A DNA stretch of 64,000 nucleotides from an uncultured Saprospiraceae bacterium (GCA_937951615.1 CALFBH010000077.1:62001-126000); one strand, 5' to 3'; shown: positions 53,901-62,200, numbered from the stretch's first letter. The notes: generated from the letters alone by a model not told the origin. Program-made: numbers and translations.

Positions 53901-55622
53901 TTCCAAAAAGATGAGTTTGATAATATGACTTATGGAGATGACCGACTTTTTGAATTTATCTCCAGCTTTACCGAAGTTTCAAGTAATAATGCCCACTATC
54001 CAATTCTTCCGCTCAGTCAGATAGATTACTCTATCAATGGCTCTAGAATATATGATGTAGAAAATTGTGAAAAGTACCAGCAGGGAATGTATTTGGCTTT
54101 ATTCGATGAAAATATGGAGCCAAAAACAAATTATCTCATCAACTCACCGACAAGAGAAGGTTTGTATGATTCCTGGATATGTAAATATCAATTGCCTGTC
54201 TTTTTATATCCTACAGATGATGCTGGCAGACAAATGAATTTAGAGAATTTCCTGAATGTTGAATTGCCGGGTATGCAGGACGTCGAATATGTATTGGTAT
54301 ATAGCCTGAATGATTACATGCCTGAAACCTGGAACAGTTCACTTTTTGATGCTTTCGCAAATTACGGAATAACTGATTTGCAAAATACCGCAGCCTTAGG
54401 TGGTGTGCCTTATGTTGCCTTATTGGATATCAATGGCGGGACTGCTGAAGAAACTGTTGGACAAAGCCTGACAGATATTGTTGAAGGTATTTTTCTTGTT
54501 GAAGGAAGTTGGCACACAGGAAGTGTCAAATCTCCACCGATATGTCTTGGAGCAGCTACAGAGTGGGGCTCAGTACATTGGGGTATAAGCGACCAAGAAA
54601 CAAATGATGATGCACATATCAATATATATGGTGTGCAGGCAGACGGAACAGAAGTACTCCTTATTGAAGGACTAAAGGATACAGATTCTCCCTATTATTT
54701 TTCAGTAAATGAAATAGATGCGACGCTTTATCCTTTCATCCGATTGGAATACGAAGCCACTGATTTGGTCAATCAGACGGCGCCACAATTAGATTACTGG
54801 CGCGTATTGGACTATATAGATACAGATGGAGATACAGTACAAGATCCTGTGGATGCTTGTCCTGATGACCTAGGCTTTCCTGCTACTGAAGGTTGTCCTT
54901 GTCTTAAGTTAGATTTGAAAGTATTCCTCGAAGGTGTATTTAATCAGACAACAACAGAGATGACGACTATATTGAATACTGAAAGAAGAATATTGCCGGG
55001 ACAAACGCCAACAAATCCTTACGCTACAGCTACACCTGCTGGACAACCTTACAGTGCAGCACCTTGGAATTATCAGGGAACAGAAGGAGCAGCTTATACT
55101 GATGCGAGTTATGCTAGTGATGTCGTGGACTGGGTACTGATTTCAATCAGAACAGATATTAATAAAGCTGATGAGATTGCTCAGGTTGCAGGTTTATTAT
55201 TGAAAGATGGTTCCATAAGTGTTCCACTAAATTGTGAAGTACAAACTGCCAACCCTGGTCCATTTTATGTTGTTATCGAGCATCGAAATCATATGGGAGT
55301 TATGACTGCTGCACCAATAAGCCCAGTCAATGGAGAAATTACCTACGATTTCAGCGCACAAGATTCTTATAAAGACAATACCAGCGTCGGCCAGAAATTA
55401 ATCGGCAACGGCGTCTGGGGAATGTTGGCAGGCGATATGGATCAGGGCGTAGATAACGTGAGTTATGATATCAATGGAACAGATAAAATTATGTGGGAAA
55501 GTGATAATGGCTTTTTCGACATCTATTCAAGAGCTGACCTTGATATGAATGGAGATGTAAATGGGTCAGACAAAATTCCATGGGTAGAAAATAATGGAAA
55601 CTCATCCAGAGTGCCTAAATAG
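50934..55622 (+). CDS. Gingipain-like (C25) cysteine protease with dockerin-like C-terminal module, copy B
   Basis: The 1562-residue protein is collinear with copy A over its whole length. The signal is MKRLLFLWLGLMSFSALYGQ; the ATG at 50934 is preferred to a TTG 15 bp upstream. Catalytic residues again fall at His624 (TFYGHSSAESLDF) and Cys654 (LSMGCYSGQIHQ). CARDB-like, Fn3-like and beta-sandwich regions, a TSP3 motif and the 240-residue module (1323-1562, SSRVPK end) follow. In the last dockerin-like loop of this copy, DLDMNGDVNGSD carries Asn where the others have Asp. Divergence from A is spread evenly, so the duplication is not recent. A strong terminator follows. Confidence 0.85.
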   Translation: MKRLLFLWLGLMSFSALYGQMYIDGQTLYGNEWINYDQEYYKMYVKEDGVYRVPYQTLADAGIPLSAIATGDLQLYGLGKQIPIYTSTNGPLTSTDYVEFYAEKNKGDVDIHLYESPSDIFNPFHSMYTDTLAYFLTWGTGNNARLADTPNDLSNLPAAETHFMHESLMVQGNKYNLGKPYSSIYESTFSPGEGFGGSYLTTGTYNVATENVYSAGGDAEMWMRFASAGSVNHNITLSVNGTGIAVDTAAYSGYRMRHIHKTLPASTLTNATSVVLQGLYGSTDKHVVSFIKIKYPRTFNFGNENTFKFKVAADPANKKYLEITDFDHGGLAPILYDITNGLRINTNLTGDVISVALPPSVTERELVLVNPASTTSIDDVFELDFVNYFDTQGDFIIASHPTFIDDAGGHVQAYANYRASTGYNPIIVNLEQIYDQFSYGVNKHVQAVRNLTGFSIENWTTPPKYWFMIGKSRPFYSTRNNPTGQPSYTPTFGHEPSDNLITATPQFDAPRIPFGRIPVVDPDDIRVYLEKVMAYENAQESLPQTVEDRARLKRVIHLGGGDPLIQGVIKNNFRDYEEIITGDSFGANVESFFIENDDPIQTSGSQALDSLINDGTSLITFYGHSSAESLDFNINNPNSYNNTDRYFTMLSMGCYSGQIHQKKRNLSEEFVFAEDKAAVAFIATVDLSGLSALDKFSTKFYENLAGPKYGQGLGDIIQAIITDFENENTSTVNRVVYQQMTLNGDPSIRINNATEPDYSLDASSVTIGPDTPTNRDEIEVCVTVTNLGRSADEEFTIEIERILPDGSQTIVVSDIVTAPKFETVYCYNIPATANSVGLNEFNITVDANDDIVELPNPSAEDNNSITVSAFVLADAIEPVLPKEFRIMPDAGNIVLEATIDPLFAAGSQVYYMEIDTTESFDSPLKMSTTITQSGGTLQWQPAMPYTDSTVYYWRARVDPNIALTSSWETSSFIYIDGEFPGWNQSHFYQFQKDEFDNMTYGDDRLFEFISSFTEVSSNNAHYPILPLSQIDYSINGSRIYDVENCEKYQQGMYLALFDENMEPKTNYLINSPTREGLYDSWICKYQLPVFLYPTDDAGRQMNLENFLNVELPGMQDVEYVLVYSLNDYMPETWNSSLFDAFANYGITDLQNTAALGGVPYVALLDINGGTAEETVGQSLTDIVEGIFLVEGSWHTGSVKSPPICLGAATEWGSVHWGISDQETNDDAHINIYGVQADGTEVLLIEGLKDTDSPYYFSVNEIDATLYPFIRLEYEATDLVNQTAPQLDYWRVLDYIDTDGDTVQDPVDACPDDLGFPATEGCPCLKLDLKVFLEGVFNQTTTEMTTILNTERRILPGQTPTNPYATATPAGQPYSAAPWNYQGTEGAAYTDASYASDVVDWVLISIRTDINKADEIAQVAGLLLKDGSISVPLNCEVQTANPGPFYVVIEHRNHMGVMTAAPISPVNGEITYDFSAQDSYKDNTSVGQKLIGNGVWGMLAGDMDQGVDNVSYDINGTDKIMWESDNGFFDIYSRADLDMNGDVNGSDKIPWVENNGNSSRVPK

Positions 55623-55665
55623 AAGTTGGTGATTAGTTGATTGGTAACTGGAAGACAGAATACCT

Positions 55666-55708
55666 AAGCGAGCCGTTTTGAAAAATCAAAATGGCTCGCT
55701 TGTTTTTT
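55666..55708 (+). terminator. Strong intrinsic terminator closing the giant-gene block
   Basis: The 16-bp stem aagcgagccgttttga / tcaaaatggctcgctt (one G-U pair) with a 4-nt A loop is followed by gtttttt. It lies 44 bp after the stop of protease copy B. Confidence 0.85.
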
Positions 55709-56077
55709 ATACCCCATTTGGTTGCAACTTGACTAAAACAATTGCTTGAATTGAGCGTAGTCGAAATTATTTTGTCCGAGCAGAGTCGAGGACAACACTA
55801 AGCTTTGCTCAATTATCATTTCTGACTAATAAAGCCTCGTAGTCTTTCCAGTTAATTCTGTCGGGTAATTAGGATGGTTTCATTGTTGAAATTGTGCTAT
55901 TGTTTTTTGCTACGCAAAAAATCACGATAACAATTTAACAATCATAGCAATAGAACAATTTGCACCAAAACCTGACTCAAAAGATATAAAATTTAATTTA
56001 CCCGACATGATTAACTGGAAGAACTACTCAGTAGTTAAAAAAAACACCCCGATGCGCCACCCAATAACCCAATAAAC
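55709..56077. other. Non-coding spacer with repeat words
   Basis: The spacer lies between convergent genes. It contains gagcgtagtcgaaa and a mirrored gagcagagtcgagg, words I recall from Bacteroidota intergenic repeats, and a nested hairpin at 55889-55961. No reading frame is supported. Confidence 0.5.
55889..55961. repeat. Nested inverted repeat
   Basis: The outer 14-nt arms aaattgtgctattg (55889-55902) and caatagaacaattt (55948-55961) pair with one mismatch. Inside is the ttttttgc-tac-gcaaaaaa hairpin (55903-55921), also present at 10070-10088. Confidence 0.6.
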
Positions 56078-57289
56078 TCAATCCCCCAATCGTCCTGCAA
56101 TAAACCCAGTCGTCCAGGCAGCCTGAAAATTATAGCCGCCTGTAATACCATCAATATCCAGCACTTCTCCAGCAAAATAGAGATTTTTGCAAACCTGACT
56201 TTGCATCGTTTTAAAGTCGATACTATCGAGACTGACACCACCACAAGTAACAAACTCTTCCTTAAAAGTTGTTTTTCCCCGCACAGCATATATATCATTA
56301 GTGAGCGTGGTCGTGAGTTTGTGAAGTCCTTTTTTACCCAGTTCACTCCATCTTTTATCAGCAGCTAATTGACTTCTATCCAACAGGTATAACCACAAGC
56401 GTTCAGACAACTGATAAGGCTTGATATTACTTAGGAATTTTTTAGGATGCTGATCGGCAAGTTCTTTTAATTGAGCAATGACCAATTCGTTATTGGAAAC
56501 ATTCACCCAATTGACCTGCGCCTTGAAAGTATAGTTTTGTTCATTCAGTATTCGCGCACCAAAAGCTGACAATTTCAGGATTGCCGGACCACTCATTCCC
56601 CAATGGGTAATCAGCAAAGGTCCGCTTGATTTGAGTTTGGTGCCTTGTATGCTGACCTGCGCATTCTCCGCGACTACACCCATCAACTCTTTGATGGATT
56701 CTGTTGGCATATTGAAGGTGAAGAGTGAAGGCACAGGCGTTTCGATTTGATGCCCAAGTTTTTCCAGCCAGTCAAAACCAGCACGTTTTGGGAAACCTCC
56801 TGTTGCTACGATAACCTTATCGAAAGTTCGCGGCTTACTTTTATTCAACTCCAAGACCAATTTATTCCCATTAGGGCGAATAGCTTTTACGGACTGCCCA
56901 AGTTCAATGCGAACACCAAGTTGCTTAGTTGCTCTCAACAGGCAGTCAATAATAGTCTGCGACTTGTCGGAAACGGGAAATACCCGATTATCATCCTGCG
57001 TATAAAGTGCCACGCCTCTGGACGAAAACCAGTCCATCGTATGTTGTGTATTGAACACCCGAAAGGCTTTTTTCAAGTGCTTGCCTCCTCTGGGGTAGCC
57101 TTCCGATAAAAGTTTGATAGAAGTACAGCCATTGGTGACATTGCATCGCCCGCCGCCAGAAATGCGTACTTTGGACAATATCTTTTGCGATTTTTCTAAA
57201 ATACTTACCTGGGCATCAGGATGCTGTTCTTTGGCAGAAATTGCTGAAAAGAAACCTGCTGCACCTCCTCCTATGATTGCTATAGTCAT
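56078..57289 (-). CDS. HI0933/YhiN-like FAD-dependent oxidoreductase
   Basis: The 403-residue flavoprotein has the dinucleotide-binding motif IIGGGAAGFFSAISA at residues 4-18. The family signature KVRISGGGRCNVTNGC follows near 40-56. Further family sequences are VATGGFPKRAGFDW, TGGVSLDSID-like CGGVSLDSIDFKTM and the closing GEVLDIDGITGGYNFQAAW with the second FAD contact. Length and motifs match the HI0933 group (also called BaiN-like). The substrate is unknown in this family outside a few bile-acid-reducing members, so none is assigned. Confidence 0.9.
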   Translation of the reverse strand: MTIAIIGGGAAGFFSAISAKEQHPDAQVSILEKSQKILSKVRISGGGRCNVTNGCTSIKLLSEGYPRGGKHLKKAFRVFNTQHTMDWFSSRGVALYTQDDNRVFPVSDKSQTIIDCLLRATKQLGVRIELGQSVKAIRPNGNKLVLELNKSKPRTFDKVIVATGGFPKRAGFDWLEKLGHQIETPVPSLFTFNMPTESIKELMGVVAENAQVSIQGTKLKSSGPLLITHWGMSGPAILKLSAFGARILNEQNYTFKAQVNWVNVSNNELVIAQLKELADQHPKKFLSNIKPYQLSERLWLYLLDRSQLAADKRWSELGKKGLHKLTTTLTNDIYAVRGKTTFKEEFVTCGGVSLDSIDFKTMQSQVCKNLYFAGEVLDIDGITGGYNFQAAWTTGFIAGRLGD

Positions 57290-57475
57290 TCTACCCGCAA
57301 AAGTAAAGAATCAGAATGGGATTCACAATCGGTATCAGATTTATAGTAGATTAAGGAACGTGAAAACAAGCTGTAGTCACCTGTGTTAGTCGTCTATATA
57401 GAGTCGTATTCGTTTATAAAAAACTGTCAAAAAAAACATTTTATTACGATAAAATACCGGACACTTATACTTAAT

Positions 57476-57506
57476 TATGCGCAATCCCTTATTTTTAGTA
57501 TATTTG
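57476..57506 (+). promoter_or_regulatory. Candidate promoter of the transglutaminase-like gene
   Basis: TATG (57476-57479), a 19-bp spacer and TATATTTG (57499-57506) fit the -33/-7 pattern of the phylum, with a perfect -7 box. The leader to the GTG start would be about 35 nt. Confidence 0.35.
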
Positions 57507-57546
57507 TGGTTAATTCTTTTCATTTTGCAATAAATTTTAATTCACT

Positions 57547-58149
57547 GTGAATAAATTACCAAATTTTGTTATTGGAAACCGTGGTCGAATATCCTTTGAG
57601 TTTCTGAACCAGGGACTGAGGGATTTTAAAGATGCGATTGAATATGTTCGCGACATTCCTTATGGACGGACATCGAATAAAAAAAGACTGCAACTTGTTT
57701 TGACAGAAAATCGGGGAACATGTAGTACTAAACATGCGATTCTTGCAGAATTGGCGAGCGAAAATGGTTACCCTGATGTACAATTGATGCTTGGCATTTA
57801 TCAAATGAATGGTGATAATACAAGAGGCGTTGGTAAAGTACTTAGAGAATATGGTTTGGAACATGTACCAGAAGCGCATAACTATATTGTATACAAACAA
57901 GATCGCTATGATTTTACCAGCAACATAGATTCTGAGCAATCACCTTTTGATACATTAATAGAAGAAGTACCTATCAGAACAGATCAGATTTCAGATTTTA
58001 AGCAGGACTATCATAGAACTTATCTCACCAACTGGTTGAAACAAAATAAACTCCGTGGCCGCTGGAATGTCGATAAAATATGGCAAGTACGCGAAGATTG
58101 TATCCGCGAATTGAGTGGCAAAAAGAAAACGGTCGTCTGGAGAGACTGA
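57547..58149 (+). CDS. Small transglutaminase-like cysteine protein
   Basis: The 200-residue cytoplasmic protein starts at GTG. A Cys-His-Asp set spaced as in the transglutaminase/papain-like fold is visible: ENRGTCSTKHAILAEL (Cys), VPEAHNYIVY (His) and DRYDFTSNID (Asp). The Cys-helix followed by LASENGYPDVQLMLGIYQM also fits that fold. I do not know a named family, and a peptidase or amidase activity is only inferred. It stands alone and converges on the FecCD permease. Confidence 0.6.
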   Translation: MNKLPNFVIGNRGRISFEFLNQGLRDFKDAIEYVRDIPYGRTSNKKRLQLVLTENRGTCSTKHAILAELASENGYPDVQLMLGIYQMNGDNTRGVGKVLREYGLEHVPEAHNYIVYKQDRYDFTSNIDSEQSPFDTLIEEVPIRTDQISDFKQDYHRTYLTNWLKQNKLRGRWNVDKIWQVREDCIRELSGKKKTVVWRD

Positions 58150-58201
58150 TTGAGTTGATTAAGATATTGGGTTATTCAGTAATTGAGTAAATAATACTAT
58201 A

Positions 58202-58230
58202 AAAGTCTAGTGCCAAAAGTGCTAGACTTT
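58202..58230. terminator. Hairpin between convergent genes
   Basis: aaagtctag (58202-58210) pairs with ctagacttt (58222-58230). The stem is 9 bp, ends in A/T pairs and lies 53 bp after the transglutaminase-like gene. The T-run is short, so termination is plausible rather than certain. Flanking 58150-58195 and 58256-58310 are gattgagttgatt / aatcaactcaat phrase repeats. Confidence 0.5.
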
Positions 58231-58300
58231 CATAGTATAGGGGTAATACTAGCAACCCAATAACCTAATCAACTTAGTAAACTCAATCAACTCAATACAC

Positions 58301-59302
58301 TCAATACACAACCCCACGTTTCAAAACAATCCATATCACAACAGGTGCGCCGAGCAAAGAAGTAACAGCGTTGATAGGCAAGCTTTGCTCAAAAAATGGC
58401 AAAGCAGCCAGTATATCGCAAGCCAACATAAGCAATATGCCGGTCAGTATAGTAGCAGGTACAAGTAGTTGATGTTCTTGTGTTTTAAAACTCATGCGGG
58501 CAAGGTGTGGAATCGCAATACCAATAAAAGCAATAGGTCCACAAAACGCAGTAATAGCACCTGCCATGATTGCCGTTGCTATAATGATGCTCCTCCGAAT
58601 AGTTTTTGTTTTCAGCCCCATGCTCTGCGCATAATCTTCTCCAAGCAATAAAGCATTTAAAGGTTTAATAAGCAAGACGGTCCAGATAATTCCGATTAAA
58701 ATTAGAGGCAACAAGACATTCAATTCCGACCAGGTAACACTACCCAAATTCCCAAAACCCCACAGCACAAAACGCTTCAAAGCTTCCTGTTCGCTATAAT
58801 ATTGAAGTACAGTCACCACGGCACTCACTGCACTGCCAAACATCAATCCAACAATCAATAAAGTTGTAACATCCCGCACATGCCTTGCCATCAGCAAAAC
58901 TAAACCCAAGACCAAAGCTGCCCCAGCCATTGCAAAAATAACCATCGTCCAGTGATGAAAAGGATTCAGCCCCACAGCCATTCCCAGACTTCCAGTGGTC
59001 AATATCAACAAAGCCACACCCAAGCCCGCTCCCGAACTAATGCCCAAAACAAAAGGACCAGCAATAGGATTTCGAAACAAAGTCTGCATCAACAAACCAC
59101 TCAAGGACAAGCCCGCTCCAGCGCACACAGCAGTCAAGGCACGAGGCAGGCGGAAGTTGAGAATGATATTCTGCCAACTCGTTTTTTCTACTTCACCACC
59201 AGCCAAGGTAGTCAATATATCCCCAAGCGGAATAGCCACAGAGCCTAATGCAATATCCAATAAAAACAATAGGAAACAGGCAAATCCCAGAACAATTATC
59301 AT
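58301..59302 (-). CDS. BtuC/FecCD-type ABC importer permease
   Basis: The 333-residue membrane protein has about ten hydrophobic segments. Family sequences are NFRLPRALTAVCAGAGLSLS, GLLMQTLFRNPIAGPFVLGI, ATAIMAGAITAFCGPIAFIG and IPHLARMS. It transports an iron chelate, heme or cobalamin through the inner membrane. The start at 59300-59302 was chosen because the alternative seven codons upstream (MINDKCS) are translated phrase repeat (atgataaatgataaatg). The substrate-binding lipoprotein gene precedes it. No ATPase gene follows; the next gene is convergent. Confidence 0.9.
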   Translation of the reverse strand: MIIVLGFACFLLFLLDIALGSVAIPLGDILTTLAGGEVEKTSWQNIILNFRLPRALTAVCAGAGLSLSGLLMQTLFRNPIAGPFVLGISSGAGLGVALLILTTGSLGMAVGLNPFHHWTMVIFAMAGAALVLGLVLLMARHVRDVTTLLIVGLMFGSAVSAVVTVLQYYSEQEALKRFVLWGFGNLGSVTWSELNVLLPLILIGIIWTVLLIKPLNALLLGEDYAQSMGLKTKTIRRSIIIATAIMAGAITAFCGPIAFIGIAIPHLARMSFKTQEHQLLVPATILTGILLMLACDILAALPFFEQSLPINAVTSLLGAPVVIWIVLKRGVVY

Positions 59303-59364
59303 TGAACATTTATCATTTATCATTTTCTCATTCGTAATTGCTCAATTCGTAATTAAATCATTAG

Positions 59365-60519
59365 TCATTCATCATTATTACCATCGGTAATAAGTTTTTT
59401 ATAATATACCCATTCATGTTCTGGCAGCAAATCGGGATGAAAAGCCTTAATCAAATCTTTTAACACCAAGTCGGGATGCACAACAGCAGATTCATAAATA
59501 TCGTATCCACCACCTGCTGAAACTCGCTGATTGCCATTATACAATTCACCTGCTTTGAGTGCTTGAAACTGAGCATAACGTTCATCTGAGTTTATAATAT
59601 CCAGCCCGCTATTCACCATACCAATGTTGATCCATTTGTCCGCCTGCTGTGCTTTGTCATAAACAGCTTCAAAATCCAGTTGCAGACTGCTGCTGCCAGG
59701 CTGATTTTGCCAAAGATAAGCTCCACCTGCATCATGGATGTGCTGCGCGACATAACTCTCGCCGCCCGGCACAAACCAATTGCCTGATAAGCCCATGCCG
59801 ACCAGAACAGAAGGGGAGGAGCGGGCTTCTTTTTTTACGAATTGTTTTAAGTTTTCATAACGAAGGGATAGCGAATCAAATTGCATATTGGCGTAAGCCT
59901 CTTTACCCAAAAAAACAGAAATAAATTTGACCCACTCTGCTCGACCTAGCGGAGACTGATCCATATATTCTGCCATGACAATAGGCGTCAGACCAGCTTC
60001 TTTTATTTTTTCAATATTATTGTCTGTACCCATACCATAAGTGAGTACAATATCTGGCTCTGTGTCCAGTAATTTTTCGTAATTCAAACCTGCTGTTGTT
60101 CCAATTTCTTGAATTGTTCCAGCTGCTATCTGTTTGTTTACTGTGTTGTTATAAATATATTTTGCACCTGAAATGCCTACCAATAAATCAGTAGATTGTA
60201 GAAAATCAAGTAAAGCAACATGCGTGGTAGAAGTACAGGCAATCCGCTTTATGGGGCGTTCTACAAAAGTAGCCTCGCCGGCATAGTCGGGCTTTGGTGT
60301 ACCTGCGTCATACACAAGATAAGTAAACGAAACATCGGCTGATTTCCAGGGATTATGGACTTGCAAAAGGGTATAAGTCGAGTGTTCTTGAATCGTAAAT
60401 TTTTTGGCGTATTTTATTGTGTTATTCTGTTGTGTTGAGGTCTTGTCGTGTTGTTGTGTTGTCGTGTCTTTGCAGGCAAACAGACAAATAATCAGAAGTG
60501 TGGGATATATTATTCTCAA
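59365..60519 (-). CDS. BtuF/FepB-type substrate-binding lipoprotein
   Basis: The 384-residue protein has a lipoprotein signal MRIIYPTLLIICLFAC with lipidation Cys16. A Thr/Gln/Asn-rich linker (DTTTQQHDKTSTQQNNT) is encoded by the same gtgttgatgtgttgtcg-like phrase found in spacers at 61.6-63 kb. The binding-protein fold follows: PIKRIACTSTTHVALLDFLQ, VGISGAKYIYN, EPDIVLTYGMG and GAYLWQNQPGSS. It delivers an iron chelate or corrinoid to the adjacent permease. The ligand cannot be decided from the sequence. Confidence 0.88.
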   Translation of the reverse strand: MRIIYPTLLIICLFACKDTTTQQHDKTSTQQNNTIKYAKKFTIQEHSTYTLLQVHNPWKSADVSFTYLVYDAGTPKPDYAGEATFVERPIKRIACTSTTHVALLDFLQSTDLLVGISGAKYIYNNTVNKQIAAGTIQEIGTTAGLNYEKLLDTEPDIVLTYGMGTDNNIEKIKEAGLTPIVMAEYMDQSPLGRAEWVKFISVFLGKEAYANMQFDSLSLRYENLKQFVKKEARSSPSVLVGMGLSGNWFVPGGESYVAQHIHDAGGAYLWQNQPGSSSLQLDFEAVYDKAQQADKWINIGMVNSGLDIINSDERYAQFQALKAGELYNGNQRVSAGGGYDIYESAVVHPDLVLKDLIKAFHPDLLPEHEWVYYKKLITDGNNDE

Positions 60520-60558
60520 TTGTTGTATTTGAATTTGATGTTTGAATTTGAGTTTGAA

Positions 60559-61143
60559 TCAGCGGCTGATGTAGTCTTCATACATGGCGTTTAATTCTGT
60601 TTCTGAAAGCTGAGATTTTTCATAATGTCCTTTAGTCATCCGTTGGCGCAAAGCCTCATAAAGCGTGACGGCACAGGCGACAGAAACATTGAGGCTTTTT
60701 ATCATGCCCATCTGCGGGATAGCAAAATTTCCATCACAATATTTCAGGGAAGCCTCGCTAACGCCATTTCTTTCATTACCAAACAATAAAGCAACCGAAC
60801 CAGACAAATCTAAATCATACAAATCGACGGTCTGTTTGTCGAGGTGAGTAGCTAGAATTTGTTCATACTTACTTTTTACTGCATTAAAACAGGCATCCCG
60901 GTCGGTATGAAAATGAGCAGTGACCCATTTTTTTGCACTTGATGCACTATTATGTCCCAAATAAAATCGTTCGTGATCAGTATAAGTATACAGCACATAA
61001 ATTTCGCAAATGCCCACAGATTCACAGCTACGCATCACAGCTCCGATATTATGCGGATCGTGTACATCTTCTAAAATGACAGTGAGATTGAGCTGTCTTT
61101 GTCGAATGACTTGTTTGAATCGTTCTATGCGTTCCGGTGTCAT
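60559..61143 (-). CDS. trmH: tRNA (guanosine-2'-O-)-methyltransferase, TrmH/SpoU family
   Basis: The 194-residue knotted SAM-dependent methyltransferase has the three SpoU motifs: LEDVHDPHNIGAVMRSCESV, ALLFGNERNGVSE and IPQMGMIKSLNVSVACAVTL. The extension HNSASSAKKWVTAHFH and the C-terminal helix region (LRQRMTKGHYEKSQLS) fit TrmH, which methylates G18 of tRNA. A different rRNA or tRNA position is possible, but the motif set favours TrmH. It precedes the importer genes with unrelated function. Confidence 0.9.
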   Translation of the reverse strand: MTPERIERFKQVIRQRQLNLTVILEDVHDPHNIGAVMRSCESVGICEIYVLYTYTDHERFYLGHNSASSAKKWVTAHFHTDRDACFNAVKSKYEQILATHLDKQTVDLYDLDLSGSVALLFGNERNGVSEASLKYCDGNFAIPQMGMIKSLNVSVACAVTLYEALRQRMTKGHYEKSQLSETELNAMYEDYISR

Positions 61144-61209
61144 GGGGCTAAATTACGGAATTTATCATTGAACATTTGCCATTTTACATCAATCATTCGT
61201 AATTGGTAA

Positions 61210-61602
61210 TTAAACAGCCGGCTCAATCAAATCCCATAAATTACCATATAAGTCTGCAAAAACCGCCACCTTTCCATACGCCTCACTAGAAGCTTCCCGT
61301 ACAATTTTGACATGCTGGTCTTGCAGGTTTTGATAATCCCGATCGAAATCATCTGTATGCAAAAACAAAAATACCCGCCCACCAGTCTGATTGCCAATCC
61401 TGCTGCTTTCCTCCTCATTTTTTGCTTTCGCCAATAATAAACGACAGCCCTTTGAGCCTTTCGGCGCGACCAATACCCACCGCTTAGTGGCACTAAGCAC
61501 AGTATCTTCAATCAGATCAAATTTCAATTTTTGAGTGTAAAACGCTATCGCCTCATCGTAATCCTTGACGACTATGGCTAGTTGAACGATATTTTGCTGC
61601 AT
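61210..61602 (-). CDS. VOC (glyoxalase/bleomycin-resistance-like) protein
   Basis: The 130-residue protein has a two-beta-alpha-beta-beta-beta vicinal-oxygen-chelate fold. Family sequences are IVQLAIVVKDYDEAIAFYTQ and KLKFDLIEDT, and at the end AVFADLYGNLWDLIEP, where the last acidic residue would be a metal ligand. Many such proteins are small-molecule dioxygenases, isomerases or binding proteins; no specific activity can be named. Confidence 0.85.
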   Translation of the reverse strand: MQQNIVQLAIVVKDYDEAIAFYTQKLKFDLIEDTVLSATKRWVLVAPKGSKGCRLLLAKAKNEEESSRIGNQTGGRVFLFLHTDDFDRDYQNLQDQHVKIVREASSEAYGKVAVFADLYGNLWDLIEPAV

Positions 61603-61607
61603 ATTTT

Positions 61608-61652
61608 TTTATGTGTTGTCGTGTTGATGTGTTGTCGTGTTGATGTGTGGAA
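61608..61652. repeat. gtgttgtcgtgttgat tandem phrase
   Basis: Two to three copies of atgtgttgtcgtgttg lie just upstream of the VOC gene. Related tracts are at 62209-62231 and 62925-62972. The same words form the linker-coding part of the binding lipoprotein (about 60425-60475). Confidence 0.65.
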
Positions 61653-61687
61653 GCTTAGTATCCTACATGCGCCACGTTATTTATCAA

Positions 61688-62200
61688 CTATTTAAACAAA
61701 GACTTCAATTCTCCTGCATCCGCCGGCTTCATCCGCCCACTAAGAATTAGCCGCAACTCCCGTCTCCGCAAAGCCCCATCATAGCGCCGCTGTTCCTCCT
61801 GATTGACAGGTAATACCGGCGGCACTTTGAGTGGACGATGTGTCTCTTTATCAATACCAACAAAGGTAAAATAAGCATCATTCGACTGACGCGGATTAGC
61901 TCCTGTAAACTGTGCCGTGGAGACCTCTACATACACCTCCACAGAAGTCGTGAAAGCCCGTGTAACCATCGCCCGTATCGTGATAACCTCACCCAATGGA
62001 ATCGGTTTTTGAAAAGAAACATGATCGACAGAAGCCGTAGCCACATGCGCAGCACAATGCTTCCCCGCACATATCCCGCCCGCAATATCCATCCAACGCA
62101 GTAGATTACCGCCCATCAGATTATGAAGTGGATTGGTATCATTAGGCATAATGATCTCCGTCATTATCGTCTCCGAATCACTAACTCTTTTTTCCTGCAT
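61688..62200 (-). CDS. Acyl-CoA thioesterase (hotdog fold)
   Basis: The 170-residue single-hotdog protein of the YciA/BFIT type has TEIIMPNDTNPLHNLMGGNL with the catalytic region around NPLHNLMGG. GGICAGKHCAAHVATASVDH then VSFQKPIPLGEVI follow, with the fold closing at NDAYFTFVGIDKETHRPLKV. It hydrolyses acyl-CoA thioesters. The ATG at 62198-62200 was chosen because the 12 codons upstream (MNNTTTHQYKKK) are translated phrase repeat. Confidence 0.88.
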   Translation of the reverse strand: MQEKRVSDSETIMTEIIMPNDTNPLHNLMGGNLLRWMDIAGGICAGKHCAAHVATASVDHVSFQKPIPLGEVITIRAMVTRAFTTSVEVYVEVSTAQFTGANPRQSNDAYFTFVGIDKETHRPLKVPPVLPVNQEEQRRYDGALRRRELRLILSGRMKPADAGELKSLFK

